DNA of 11,637 bases, from the NCBI GenBank assembly GCA_948902155.1, contig CAQVQZ010000051.1, forward strand, positions 1-11,637, given 5' to 3'. The notes beneath the pieces are model-generated. The model was not told the origin of the DNA. It was given only the letters and a program-made list of their open reading frames with translations, and made no database searches. The first letter of the stretch is position 1; each line of letters opens with the position of its first letter. The stretch comes from an uncultured Oscillibacter sp. Lineage in GTDB: Bacteria > Bacillota_A > Clostridia > Oscillospirales > Oscillospiraceae. A program made the position numbers and the translations under genes. This document shows positions 1 to 5,807 of this stretch, in pieces.

Positions 1-1
1 C

Positions 2-769
2 TTCTCCGCCGAGAAAATCCGCGCCAGCATCCGCCGGATGGACGCCATCACGCCCTACTGTGATTTCGTGTTCACCGGCGGGGAGCCCTTCGCCGATTTG
101 ACGGTCCTCCAGTCCATGCTGGACGAGATTCCCACCACACACAAGGTCTATATCAACACCACCCTGCCCGTGTCCGAGTTCCAGACCGAGGAGGATATCC
201 TGGCCTTTGCGGAGAAGAACAAGCATAAGATCACCTGCGTCAACGTCTCCCGGCATATGCAGAAGTACGTGGTGGAGTCCAACGACGGCCTGCTGGCCCG
301 GCTCCCGGTGCCCTTCCGGGTGAACTGCGTGCTCTACAAGGACTACCCCGCGAAGGACCTGGTCCCCTACCTGGACCGCTTCAAAAAGGTTCCCGGCGCG
401 TCCATCCAGTTCCGGTTCGACTACACTGCCACCACGCCGGAAAACCTCTATGAGGAAGAGGGGGACAAGATTCTCCGGGACCTGAAAGCCATTGCCCGGT
501 ACACGGGCCTGGACGGCTGCCGGATGCGCTGCGGCTTCCACTTCGACTATCAGGGCATGGAGCTGACCTATCACAAGACCCTGCCCTATTCCACCATTGT
601 GGAGACGGACCCGGCGGACGGCGTCACCTACGACATTCTGTACGACATCCTCATCAAGCAGAACGGCGACATCCACGGCGACTGGGACGGCACGCCCCTG
701 GACGTGGAAGCGTACGAGAAGGTTGTCTTTGAGCCCTACGATTTGAAGTGGCTGGCGCGGATCGCGTAA
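2..769 (+). CDS. Radical SAM domain protein, N-terminus cut by window edge
   Basis: The frame is open from base 2, so the gene begins outside the window; the ATG at 38 is probably internal. About 255 residues are visible. The sequence FTGGEP, about 25 residues into the visible part, matches the GGEP motif on strand 2 of radical SAM enzymes, which contacts the amino group of S-adenosylmethionine. The CxxxCxxC loop that binds the 4Fe-4S cluster would lie upstream and cannot be seen. The rest alternates strands and helices as expected for a partial TIM barrel (for example ITCVNVSR and FRVNCVLY). Near the C-terminus is a short CRMRC cysteine pair, followed by an LIKQNGDIHGDW segment of the kind found where these proteins end in a beta hairpin. 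I see no SPASM-type cysteine cluster. The substrate is unknown. A terminator lies directly after the stop codon, so this is the last gene of its transcript. Confidence 0.75.
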   Translation, partial: FSAEKIRASIRRMDAITPYCDFVFTGGEPFADLTVLQSMLDEIPTTHKVYINTTLPVSEFQTEEDILAFAEKNKHKITCVNVSRHMQKYVVESNDGLLARLPVPFRVNCVLYKDYPAKDLVPYLDRFKKVPGASIQFRFDYTATTPENLYEEEGDKILRDLKAIARYTGLDGCRMRCGFHFDYQGMELTYHKTLPYSTIVETDPADGVTYDILYDILIKQNGDIHGDWDGTPLDVEAYEKVVFEPYDLKWLARIA

Positions 770-780
770 ATTGAAACAGG

Positions 781-807
781 AAAGCGGACGGCAATGCCGT
801 CCGCTTT
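781..807. terminator. Bidirectional intrinsic terminator between convergent genes
   Basis: A perfect 12-bp stem (781-792 with 796-807) closes a 3-nt loop and is followed by a run of T up to 810 on the + strand. On the - strand the stem is followed by TTTCCTGTTTC. It lies 11 bp after the stop of the radical SAM gene and just before the 3' end of the convergent subtilase gene (last base 809), so it can serve both. Confidence 0.85.
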
Positions 808-808
808 T

Positions 809-1996
809 TTATGTTTCCAGTTCTGACAGCAGCGCCGCCGGGTCCACCGCCTTGCCATAAGGATACTCCGTCCCATCCTTCCAGATGGAAATGGGCCGGG
901 CAGTGGCCTGGGCGGCGGAGAGAAATTCCTCATAGGTCACGTCCGGCTTCACTTGGCAGGCCAGGGCGTAGAGCCCCGCCACGTAGGGGCAGACCCAGCT
1001 CATGCCGCCCTCGGCGAAATAGGCGTAGACGTCTTCCCCCGCCGGGGAGGCTGTAGTCCGGCGGTCCATGGGCGCCAGGAGCAGGGACCCGTCCGACCCC
1101 CGGTATTCCCCGCTGTACAGCTGGTCCGCCCAGAAGGCTCCGGGGCGGAGGTCCCCCCGATTGTTGTAGCTGCCATAGCGCCGCCGCCCCATGCCCATCC
1201 AGGGCTCCAGCAGCGGGTCCCGGCTGTTGACGCAGACCACGGCGATTCCCGCCTCTCTGGCCCGGCTGATGGCGGCTTCCAGCTCCTCCGCCCCCGGCGT
1301 GTCCGGCATCCAGCCCACGGACATGGAGATCACGCGGATTTTTTCATCCTCCGGGAGCGTCTTGTTGAAAACGGTCAGGCGGTCCACATCTTCGGCATAA
1401 TACGTCATGTCCCGGACAAAGTCCTCTCCTTCCCCGGTTCCCACGTCGTCGGCGATGAAGTACAGCAGGGCCTCCGGAGCCGCGCCCACGGTCTGCCCCA
1501 GGGCGATAGAGGCCACGGCGGGGCCGTGAGTGGAGGCGCTGTTTTCCGCCATGCCGTGGTACTCCTGATAGAGGCGGAGGCGGTCCCCATATTCCCGGTG
1601 TTCCACCAGCAGGGTCTGGTCGATGATGGCGATGCCTACGCCCTTTCCGGTGATACCCCGCTCATGGAGTGTCCGGAGGCCCAGGCCGGGGTCCTTCCCC
1701 AAGTCCAGAAGCCGGGCAGGGTCGAAAGACTCCGGCAGGGCCTTCGGCCATTGGGTGTATGTGTCAAAGTCGGCGGAGAAAAGGCCGTTTTCCAGGCCGG
1801 ACAGGTCCATTTCCCGCAGATCCGCGCCCCGGAGGTCGCCGGAGGAAAGCAGCTCCTGGGGAGTAGACTCCCACAAAATGGCGTCCGCCGCCGGGCGGCG
1901 GGAGATCGTACCCGCTTTCAAAGTTCCCTCCCCCGGCGGCGCGCAGGCGGTCATGAGGGCCAAGAGGAGGCAGAGTAAGGATTTCCCGTGTTTCAT
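809..1996 (-). CDS. S8 (subtilisin-like) serine protease, predicted lipoprotein
   Basis: This 395-residue protein starts with KHGK and a hydrophobic stretch (LLCLLLALMTAC) that ends in a lipobox-like MTAC, with Cys18 as the likely lipidated residue. It is therefore probably tethered to the outer face of the membrane. The subtilase catalytic set is visible: Asp126 in IAIIDQ, His157 in STHGPAVAS, oxyanion-hole Asn257 in VVCVNS, and Ser333 in GMSWVCPYVAG. The His and Ser motifs differ from the usual HGTHV and GTSMAAP, but all four key residues are present, so activity is likely. Between the lipobox and the protease domain, residues 53-68 form a short pentapeptide-like run (GDLRGADLREMDLSG), followed by FDTYTQWP. 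AAGGAG (2005-2010 on the - strand) lies 8 nt before the ATG. It appears to be a single-gene transcript read leftwards into the 781-807 terminator. The substrate is unknown. Confidence 0.9.
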   Translation of the reverse strand: MKHGKSLLCLLLALMTACAPPGEGTLKAGTISRRPAADAILWESTPQELLSSGDLRGADLREMDLSGLENGLFSADFDTYTQWPKALPESFDPARLLDLGKDPGLGLRTLHERGITGKGVGIAIIDQTLLVEHREYGDRLRLYQEYHGMAENSASTHGPAVASIALGQTVGAAPEALLYFIADDVGTGEGEDFVRDMTYYAEDVDRLTVFNKTLPEDEKIRVISMSVGWMPDTPGAEELEAAISRAREAGIAVVCVNSRDPLLEPWMGMGRRRYGSYNNRGDLRPGAFWADQLYSGEYRGSDGSLLLAPMDRRTTASPAGEDVYAYFAEGGMSWVCPYVAGLYALACQVKPDVTYEEFLSAAQATARPISIWKDGTEYPYGKAVDPAALLSELET

Positions 1997-2024
1997 AGAA
2001 CCATCTCCTTTGTGGAATGGCCCT

Positions 2025-2030
2025 ATTGTA
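2025..2030 (-). promoter_or_regulatory. -10 element of the subtilase gene promoter
   Basis: TACAAT on the - strand, 28 bp upstream of the ATG, matches the sigma-A -10 consensus at 5 of 6 positions. At 17-bp spacing the -35 position (2048-2053) reads ACTATT, a poor match. This fits a promoter that depends on an activator bound at the CGTAAGRAA boxes just upstream. Confidence 0.55.
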
Positions 2031-2037
2031 ACAGGGG

Positions 2038-2084
2038 TTTCTTACGAAATAGTCGACAAATTCCTTACGATTTTCTTACGGTTT
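2038..2084 (-). promoter_or_regulatory. Three CGTAAGRAA boxes, probable response-regulator operator
   Basis: On the - strand the motif CGTAAG followed by RAA occurs three times; its + strand CTTACG cores are at 2041-2046, 2064-2069 and 2075-2080. The two distal copies are 11 bp apart, one helical turn, which is typical of direct half-sites for OmpR/PhoB-family response regulators. They lie just upstream of the weak -35 of the subtilase promoter. From memory, the VanR box is TCGTANGAAANT; each copy here differs from it at about one position. The regulator is not encoded in the window. Confidence 0.6.
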
Positions 2085-2127
2085 TAAGATGAATGTTCCG
2101 CCCCTGTGGACCAATAACGTGAAGCTA

Positions 2128-2177
2128 AGCAGGAAATAAAAAGGCCCCTTTTGAAAGGGGCCTTTTTATTTCCTGCT
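2128..2177. terminator. 50-bp palindrome, extended bidirectional terminator
   Basis: Two perfect 24-bp arms (2128-2151 and 2154-2177) are separated by 2 nt. The core is a GGCCCC/GGGGCC stem flanked by an A-rich tract on one side and a T-rich tract on the other, so either strand gives a GC hairpin followed by a U-run. It lies about 95 bp downstream of the stop of the leftward DUF3298 gene and is the obvious end of that transcript. The pairing continues 6 bp beyond the A/T tracts (AGCAGG/CCTGCT), longer than a terminator needs. Confidence 0.8.
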
Positions 2178-2270
2178 GAACGGAATGTCATTGCGTGTCA
2201 GCCCCCGCTCTTTTCGGTAATACTGGACTTTTGCGCCGATATTTTGGTCTAGAGGCGTACTGCGCTTCTG

Positions 2271-2289
2271 CCGTCAGCCCCGCTGACGG
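2271..2289. repeat. Small hairpin overlapping the DUF3298 gene stop codon
   Basis: An 8-bp perfect stem (2271-2278 with 2282-2289) has a 3-nt loop and includes the TGA at 2274-2276. No T-run follows on either strand, so it is not a complete terminator. It may stabilise the 3' end of the message, or be chance in GC-rich sequence. Confidence 0.3.
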
Positions 2290-2957
2290 GCCGCCGCCCC
2301 CGCGTCATAGGGCAGAAGGAACACCGGGATGCCCTCCGACGCGGGGGCGATGGCGTACATGGGGTAAAAATACGCCAGCCCCTCCGGCGTCAGATAGAAA
2401 TTCTGGGGATTGAAGCGCCGCCGCAGCTCCCGCCGCCAGTCCTCCCGCCAGCGGCCCGCCCCGGCCCGCTCCCGCCGCTGGATCTCCTCCGCCGCCCGGG
2501 CCAGCAGCTCCTTTTTCCAGGCCGCTCCGGCGGGAAAGAAGTCCTTCAGCGCCGCCGGGTAGCCCGCGGCCAGGTCCCAGGTGTCCCCCCGGCGGGTGAG
2601 GAGGGTCCGGCCCGGCCCCGTCGTTTCCCGGCTCTGGGTGTAGAGGCTCCACAGGCCCCCCTCGTTGTAGGTGACCCGATAGCCCAGCTCCGCCCGGAAT
2701 GTGGGCAGGGGACGGCTGGCGGACAGCGCCGCCCGGTACTCCGCCGCCGCCTGGGGCAGCAGGCAGCGCTCGCAGTAGCGGAGGAAGGAGCGGCACTGCA
2801 GCTGGTAAAAACGCTTGATGCGGCGGGAGACTTTGTCCCCCGCCGGTTCCGGCTGGGGGACCTCCACCGCCGCCGACAGCACCGGCACGCCCTCCACCGT
2901 CCACTCCCGCTCCGCCGCGAAAGGCTCCGTCTTTAGCGCCCCCAAACGCTCCCCCAC
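2274..2957 (-). CDS. DUF3298 / RsiV-like domain protein
   Basis: From the GTG at 2957 the product has 227 residues. The C-terminal part matches the DUF3298 domain known from RsiV-type proteins, notably NFYLTPEGLAYFYPMY followed by AIAPASEGIPVFLLPY (roughly residues 186-217). The N-terminal half (residues 25-110) contains the strand pairs and VSRRIKRFYQ helix expected of a DUF4163/DUF3298 unit. In B. subtilis RsiV this module is extracellular, binds lysozyme and sits behind a transmembrane anchor. Here I see no signal peptide or membrane segment. The frame stays open to 3164, but that extension runs over a repeat and reads as non-coding. GTG 2957 has AAAGGGG 8 nt upstream; TTG 2963 is an alternative. 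No sigma factor gene is adjacent, so an anti-sigma role cannot be claimed. Confidence 0.72.
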   Translation of the reverse strand: MGERLGALKTEPFAAEREWTVEGVPVLSAAVEVPQPEPAGDKVSRRIKRFYQLQCRSFLRYCERCLLPQAAAEYRAALSASRPLPTFRAELGYRVTYNEGGLWSLYTQSRETTGPGRTLLTRRGDTWDLAAGYPAALKDFFPAGAAWKKELLARAAEEIQRRERAGAGRWREDWRRELRRRFNPQNFYLTPEGLAYFYPMYAIAPASEGIPVFLLPYDAGAAARQRG

Positions 2958-3054
2958 AGCCAACGCCCCTTTCTCCGAATTTCTACAGCCTATGCGGGGG
3001 AGGGGGAAAGGGTGACGGATTCGTTTTTGTGGAAAAATTTCTGCCCTTGCCCCC

Positions 3055-3083
3055 TTTACTTTCGCGCACTGAACGGTTAAAAT
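3055..3083 (+). promoter_or_regulatory. Candidate sigma-A promoter for yerC
   Basis: TTTACT (3055-3060), a 17-bp spacer and TAAAAT (3078-3083) match the consensus hexamers at 4/6 and 5/6. Transcription would start near 3090, giving a leader of about 185 nt that includes the whole inverted-repeat element at 3099-3258. A promoter inside the element cannot be excluded. Confidence 0.4.
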
Positions 3084-3098
3084 AGGAGACAAGATTTT

Positions 3099-3258
3099 AG
3101 AACCTGTATTCACAACCGCTGAACGCCGTCTGAGCGGGTCTTTTGTCCCCACCCTTTGTTCCATTTTTCCCCGGGCGGCGGCCCGCGAAAAAAATTGCCT
3201 CGATGGGAGGCAAAATCCCTCCCTCAGCCGGCATTTCCCGGTTATGAATACAGGTTCT
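3099..3258. mobile_element. ~158-bp MITE-like element with 20-bp terminal inverted repeats
   Basis: The sequence 3099-3118 is repeated in inverted orientation at 3239-3258 with one mismatch in 20 (position 3113). The ends read AGAACCTGTATTCA. The interior has no coding frame but has two small hairpins, at 3172-3185 (CGGGC/GCCCG) and 3195-3213 (TTGCCTC/GAGGCAA). The left end is preceded by TA and the right end by TC, so a TA target duplication is at best decayed. Together with the candidate promoter this accounts for the 319-bp gene-free stretch 2958-3276. The right end is only 5 bp before the yerC ribosome binding site, so the element forms the leader of that message. The end motif resembles that of the 160-bp element at 4346-4505, but the interiors differ. 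Confidence 0.6.
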
Positions 3259-3263
3259 CAGTC

Positions 3264-3269
3264 AGGAGG
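3264..3269 (+). promoter_or_regulatory. Ribosome binding site that fixes the yerC start
   Basis: A perfect AGGAGG lies 7 nt before GTG 3277. An in-frame ATG at 3244 lies inside the terminal inverted repeat of the upstream element and has no such site, so the GTG is preferred. Confidence 0.8.
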
Positions 3270-3276
3270 TCTGCGT

Positions 3277-3570
3277 GTGAAAATCGGCAAGAAAGAAAAA
3301 AGCGGCCAGCTTTACAAGGCCATTTTGCAGCTGCGGGACGAGGAGGAGTGCTATCAGTTTTTCCAGGACCTTTGCACGGTGGCGGAGCTGCGGAGCATGG
3401 AGCAGCGCTTCGAGGTGGCTTCCCTGCTGGACGACGGCATGATCTATAACGACATCCTGGAGCGTACCGGCGCGTCCAGCGCCACCATCAGCCGGGTGAA
3501 CCGCTCCCTGAACTACGGCACCGGGGCCTACGCCCAGCTCTTTTCCCGGATCAAGGACAAGAAGCCGTGA
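3277..3570 (+). CDS. yerC: YerC/YecD family TrpR-like DNA-binding protein
   Basis: This 97-residue protein is of the usual length for the YerC branch of the TrpR superfamily. The family hallmarks are an N-terminal helix followed by EECYQFFQDLCTVAELRSMEQRFEVA (residues 24-48) and a helix-turn-helix around residues 57-78 with GASSATISRVNRSLNYG. The SSATISRV recognition helix is close to the STATISRVKR of B. subtilis YerC as I remember it. It is predicted to be a small dimeric DNA-binding regulator. Its targets are unknown, and TrpR-type tryptophan binding should not be assumed. The GTG start is set by AGGAGG at 3264-3269. The stop overlaps the methyltransferase start by 4 nt (GTGA), so the two are made together. 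Confidence 0.88.
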   Translation: MKIGKKEKSGQLYKAILQLRDEEECYQFFQDLCTVAELRSMEQRFEVASLLDDGMIYNDILERTGASSATISRVNRSLNYGTGAYAQLFSRIKDKKP

Positions 3571-4304
3571 GCGCCTACGACGCCCTGGCCGCCAGCTACG
3601 ACGGCCTGATGGCCGACGGGGCCTATCGCCGCCGGGCGGCGTTTCTGGAGCGGCGGCTGCACAAGAGCGCCGTCCCCGTCCGGACGGTGCTGGACCTGGC
3701 CTGCGGCACGGGGACCATCGCCTGTCTCCTGGCCAAACGGGGCTATGAGGTGCTGGCCACTGACGGGTCCGAGGAGATGCTGACCCAGGCGGCGGCGAAG
3801 GCGGCGAATCTGGAGGACCCGCCCCTGTTCCTTCTCCAGTCCATGCCCCGGCTGCGCCTGGCCCAGCCGGTGGACGCGGTGGTCTCCACCCTGGACTCCC
3901 TGAACTACCTGACCCGGGAGCGGGACCTGCGGGAGACCTTCCGCAGGGTCCGCCGCTGGCTCAAACCGGGGGGCCTGTTCCTGTTCGACGTGAACACCCC
4001 TTACAAGCTCCGCCGGATGGACGGACAGCTCTATATGGACGAGACGGAGGAGAGCCTGTGCGTCTGGCGGACCTTCTTTTCGGAAAAGAAACAGGTCTGC
4101 ACCTATCAGGTGGACCTGTTCCGCCTCCGCGCCGACGGGGCCTGGGACCGGAGCTTTGAGGAGCACCGGGAGCGGGCCTGGAGCGAAGAGGCCCTGCGGC
4201 AGTGCCTGACCGAGGCGGGCTTTTCCAAAATCCGCCTCACCGGCGACCTGACGGACCGCTCCCCGCGGCTGAACGAGGACCGCTGGCAGTTCCAGGCGGA
4301 GTGA
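3567..4304 (+). CDS. Class I SAM-dependent methyltransferase
   Basis: The protein has 245 residues, with a short N-terminal segment (YDALAASYDGLM) typical of small clostridial methyltransferases. The SAM-binding motif I is VLDLACGTGTIA (residues 41-52), the acidic residue after strand 2 is Asp66 (VLATDGSEEM), and WLKPGGLFLFDVN (131-143) is the motif around strands 4-5. The C-terminal half (WRTFFSEKKQVCTYQVDLFR) resembles the substrate-side beta layer of YqeM/TcmP-like small-molecule methyltransferases. The substrate is unknown. The GTG start overlaps the yerC stop by 4 nt, and AAGGA at 3553-3557 is a usable ribosome binding site, so translation is coupled to yerC. Downstream are only repeats before hslO. 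The close pairing suggests a shared process, or control of the methyltransferase by YerC, but that is inference. Confidence 0.85.
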   Translation: MSAYDALAASYDGLMADGAYRRRAAFLERRLHKSAVPVRTVLDLACGTGTIACLLAKRGYEVLATDGSEEMLTQAAAKAANLEDPPLFLLQSMPRLRLAQPVDAVVSTLDSLNYLTRERDLRETFRRVRRWLKPGGLFLFDVNTPYKLRRMDGQLYMDETEESLCVWRTFFSEKKQVCTYQVDLFRLRADGAWDRSFEEHRERAWSEEALRQCLTEAGFSKIRLTGDLTDRSPRLNEDRWQFQAE

Positions 4305-4325
4305 AGCGGACCGTAAGATTTTGGA

Positions 4326-4550
4326 CAATTAGGAATTAGGAGTTAGGGCCTGTTCACATAAACCAAATACGCGGATTTCCGAGCAAATTTTGCCGAATGC
4401 AAGGCAAAAATTTGCAGGCGTACTGACGTACGTCAAAAATTTTCAACGCGGCAGCCGGCAAAATTTGCCGGAAAGACGTGTGTTTGGGCTTATGTGAACA
4501 GGCCCTAGGAATTTTCCAGGCCGGGTGAAAGGAAAAATTCCGGATTCCTG
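4326..4550. repeat. Palindromic AATTAGGAATTAGGAG repeat, copy 1, split by a MITE
   Basis: With the 160-bp element at 4346-4505 and one copy of its flanking TA removed, bases 4326-4345 join 4508-4550. They form a 63-bp imperfect palindrome: AGGAGTTAGGAATTTTCC on the left pairs with GGAAAAATTCCGGATTCCT on the right. The first 26 bp of the joined sequence match, with one difference, the reverse strand of 11249-11274 between pyrE and pyrB. It begins about 20 bp after the methyltransferase stop. Confidence 0.65.
4346..4505. mobile_element. 160-bp MITE-like element flanked by TA
   Basis: The element has 16-bp perfect terminal inverted repeats (GGGCCTGTTCACATAA at 4346-4361, its complement at 4490-4505), with weaker pairing extending about 35 bp inward. 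Direct TA dinucleotides lie on both sides (4344-4345 and 4506-4507). Inside are a second inverted repeat (CAAATTTTGCCG at 4384-4395 against 4456-4467) and a perfect 12-bp palindrome, TGACGTACGTCA, at 4424-4435. There is no open frame for a transposase, so it must be moved in trans. TA duplication is known for IS630/Tc1-type elements and for some IS5-family groups; I cannot tell which is the partner. It separates the methyltransferase from hslO. Confidence 0.75.
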
Positions 4551-4573
4551 CTTTACCGCCGAGGTGTGATTTT

Positions 4574-5464
4574 ATGAGCGACCATGTGAACGACCAACTC
4601 ATCCGCGCCATCTCCAAGGATGGCTTTATCAAGGTGTCCGCCGTCTCCACACGGGGCCTGACGGAGCGGGCCCGGCAGATCCACAAGACCCTGCCGGTGG
4701 CCACGGCGGCGCTGGGGCGGCTCCTGGCGGCGGCGTCCATGATGGGCAACGCCCTGAAAGAGGAAGCCGCCAGCCTGACCCTGCAAATCAAAGGCGGCGG
4801 CCCTCTGGGCACGCTGCTGGCCGTGTCCGACCACGAGGGCAACGTCCGGGGCACGGTGGACAACCCCCTGGTGGACCTGCCCCTCCGGGAGGACGGCAAG
4901 CTGGACGTAGGGACCGCCGTGGGCAATCAGGGCACTCTGACGGTGATCCGGGACCTGCGGATGAAAGAGCCCTATGTGGGCAGCGTGGGTCTTTTGTGGG
5001 GGGAGATCGCCGAGGACATCGCCCTGTACTTTGTGGAATCCGAGCAGGTTCCCACCGCCTGCGGCCTGGGGGTCCTGGTGGACCGGGACCAGAGCGTGCT
5101 GGCGGCGGGGGGATACCTGGTGCAGCTCCTTCCCGGCGCGGGAGAGGAGACTGCCGCCCAATTGGAGGCGTCCCTCCGGGCCGCGGGGCCGGTGACAGAG
5201 CTGCTGCTTCAGGACCCGGACCCGGAGTCCCTGCTGCGCCGGGCCCTGCCGGGGCTGGAGCTGGAGGTGCTGGAGAAGTGCCCGGTGGAATACCGCTGCG
5301 ACTGCAGCCGGGAGCGGATGGAACGGGCCCTCATCAGCCTGGGCCGGGAGGAGCTGCGGCAGATGATCGACGAGCAGGGCGGCGCGGAGCTGACCTGCCG
5401 CTTCTGCGACAACGTGCAGAAATTCTCCCGGGAGGACCTGGAGGCTCTGCTGGCCTCCTGCTGA
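4574..5464 (+). CDS. hslO: Hsp33 redox-regulated holdase chaperone
   Basis: The 296-residue protein has the usual Hsp33 length and architecture. The N-terminal domain covers about residues 1-180, with TVDNPLVDLP at 94-103 and a GEIAEDIALYF segment at 143-153. A linker and the C-terminal redox switch follow. The four zinc-binding cysteines are present in the expected CxC and CxxC pairs: Cys242/Cys244 (YRCDCS) and Cys275/Cys278 (TCRFCDN). In the known mechanism, oxidation of these cysteines releases zinc, unfolds the linker and turns on cytosolic holdase activity against aggregation. Start: ATG 4574 with GAGGTG 7 nt upstream. The 269 bp before the gene are almost all repeat sequence (a MITE inside a palindrome). 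Either hslO is read through from the methyltransferase or its promoter lies in or next to the repeat. Confidence 0.95.
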   Translation: MSDHVNDQLIRAISKDGFIKVSAVSTRGLTERARQIHKTLPVATAALGRLLAAASMMGNALKEEAASLTLQIKGGGPLGTLLAVSDHEGNVRGTVDNPLVDLPLREDGKLDVGTAVGNQGTLTVIRDLRMKEPYVGSVGLLWGEIAEDIALYFVESEQVPTACGLGVLVDRDQSVLAAGGYLVQLLPGAGEETAAQLEASLRAAGPVTELLLQDPDPESLLRRALPGLELEVLEKCPVEYRCDCSRERMERALISLGREELRQMIDEQGGAELTCRFCDNVQKFSREDLEALLASC

Positions 5465-5559
5465 GGGTGGTGCAAGGGTCGATTTCCCCTTTCTGTATCT
5501 GTAGAATTTTGATAGATGTATGAAAATGCAAATCAAGGCTTAAAAAAGAGCGTGGAGCG

Positions 5560-5721
5560 CAGGAAAAAGTTTCGCCAGCCTTTACAAAGGCTGCGGGGTT
5601 CCAAGGGGCGGAGCCCATTGGGCGCGCCCGCAGGCGCGAAATTCCCCGGCCGCGACTTAAAAAGCTCTCGTAACAAATTGTGTAAGTCGCGGCCCAGCGC
5701 CTTTGCCGCGAAGCGGGCAAA
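5560..5721. repeat. Cluster of four hairpins, probable intergenic repeat or structured RNA
   Basis: Four inverted repeats lie in tandem: CAGCCTTT/AAAGGCTG (5576-5583 with 5586-5593); CCAAGGGGC/GCCCATTGG (5601-5609 with 5613-5621, one mismatch); a perfect 12-bp stem GGCCGCGACTTA/TAAGTCGCGGCC (5648-5659 with 5683-5694) around a 23-nt AT-rich loop; and TTTGCC/GGCAAA (5702-5707 with 5716-5721). The density of well-formed stems is beyond what I would expect by chance. It does not look like a riboswitch class I know. It lies upstream of the strong pyr promoter, so it is not in the leader made from that promoter. Confidence 0.55.
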
Positions 5722-5777
5722 CAGCCCGTCTTACTCTTGATCCTCATATGAAAGGAAATGGCCCAATCGGAGCTTTC

Positions 5778-5807
5778 ATACAGGGACGGCTGCCGCCGCC
5801 CCTGTAT
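5778..5807. repeat. Hairpin before the pyr promoter, possible weak terminator
   Basis: ATACAGGG (5778-5785) pairs perfectly with CCCTGTAT (5800-5807). An inner GGC/GCC pair (5788-5790 with 5795-5797) lies beyond a 2-by-2 internal loop. The sequence after it on the + strand (TGCTTCT) is only moderately T-rich. It could insulate the pyr operon from read-through. Confidence 0.35.

Noticed and set aside
953..1978. 341-codon open frame on the + strand opposite the subtilase gene
   Set aside because: It is antisense to a gene with clear catalytic motifs; the Pro/Arg/Gly/Val-rich translation is typical of a GC-rich shadow frame and has no domain signature.
2958..3164. N-terminal extension of the DUF3298 gene to an ATG at 3164
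   Set aside because: The extension would run through the inverted-repeat element and the probable yerC promoter, is not domain-like, and a GTG with a good ribosome binding site exists at 2957.
3172..3213. Hairpins followed by an A-run as a terminator in the yerC leader
   Set aside because: The run is on the wrong side for either strand: A follows on the + strand, and the U-run would precede the hairpin on the - strand.
5475..5500. Possible hslO terminator (AAGGG/CCCTT)
   Set aside because: Only 5 bp of stem, a long loop and a weak T-tract; not convincing.
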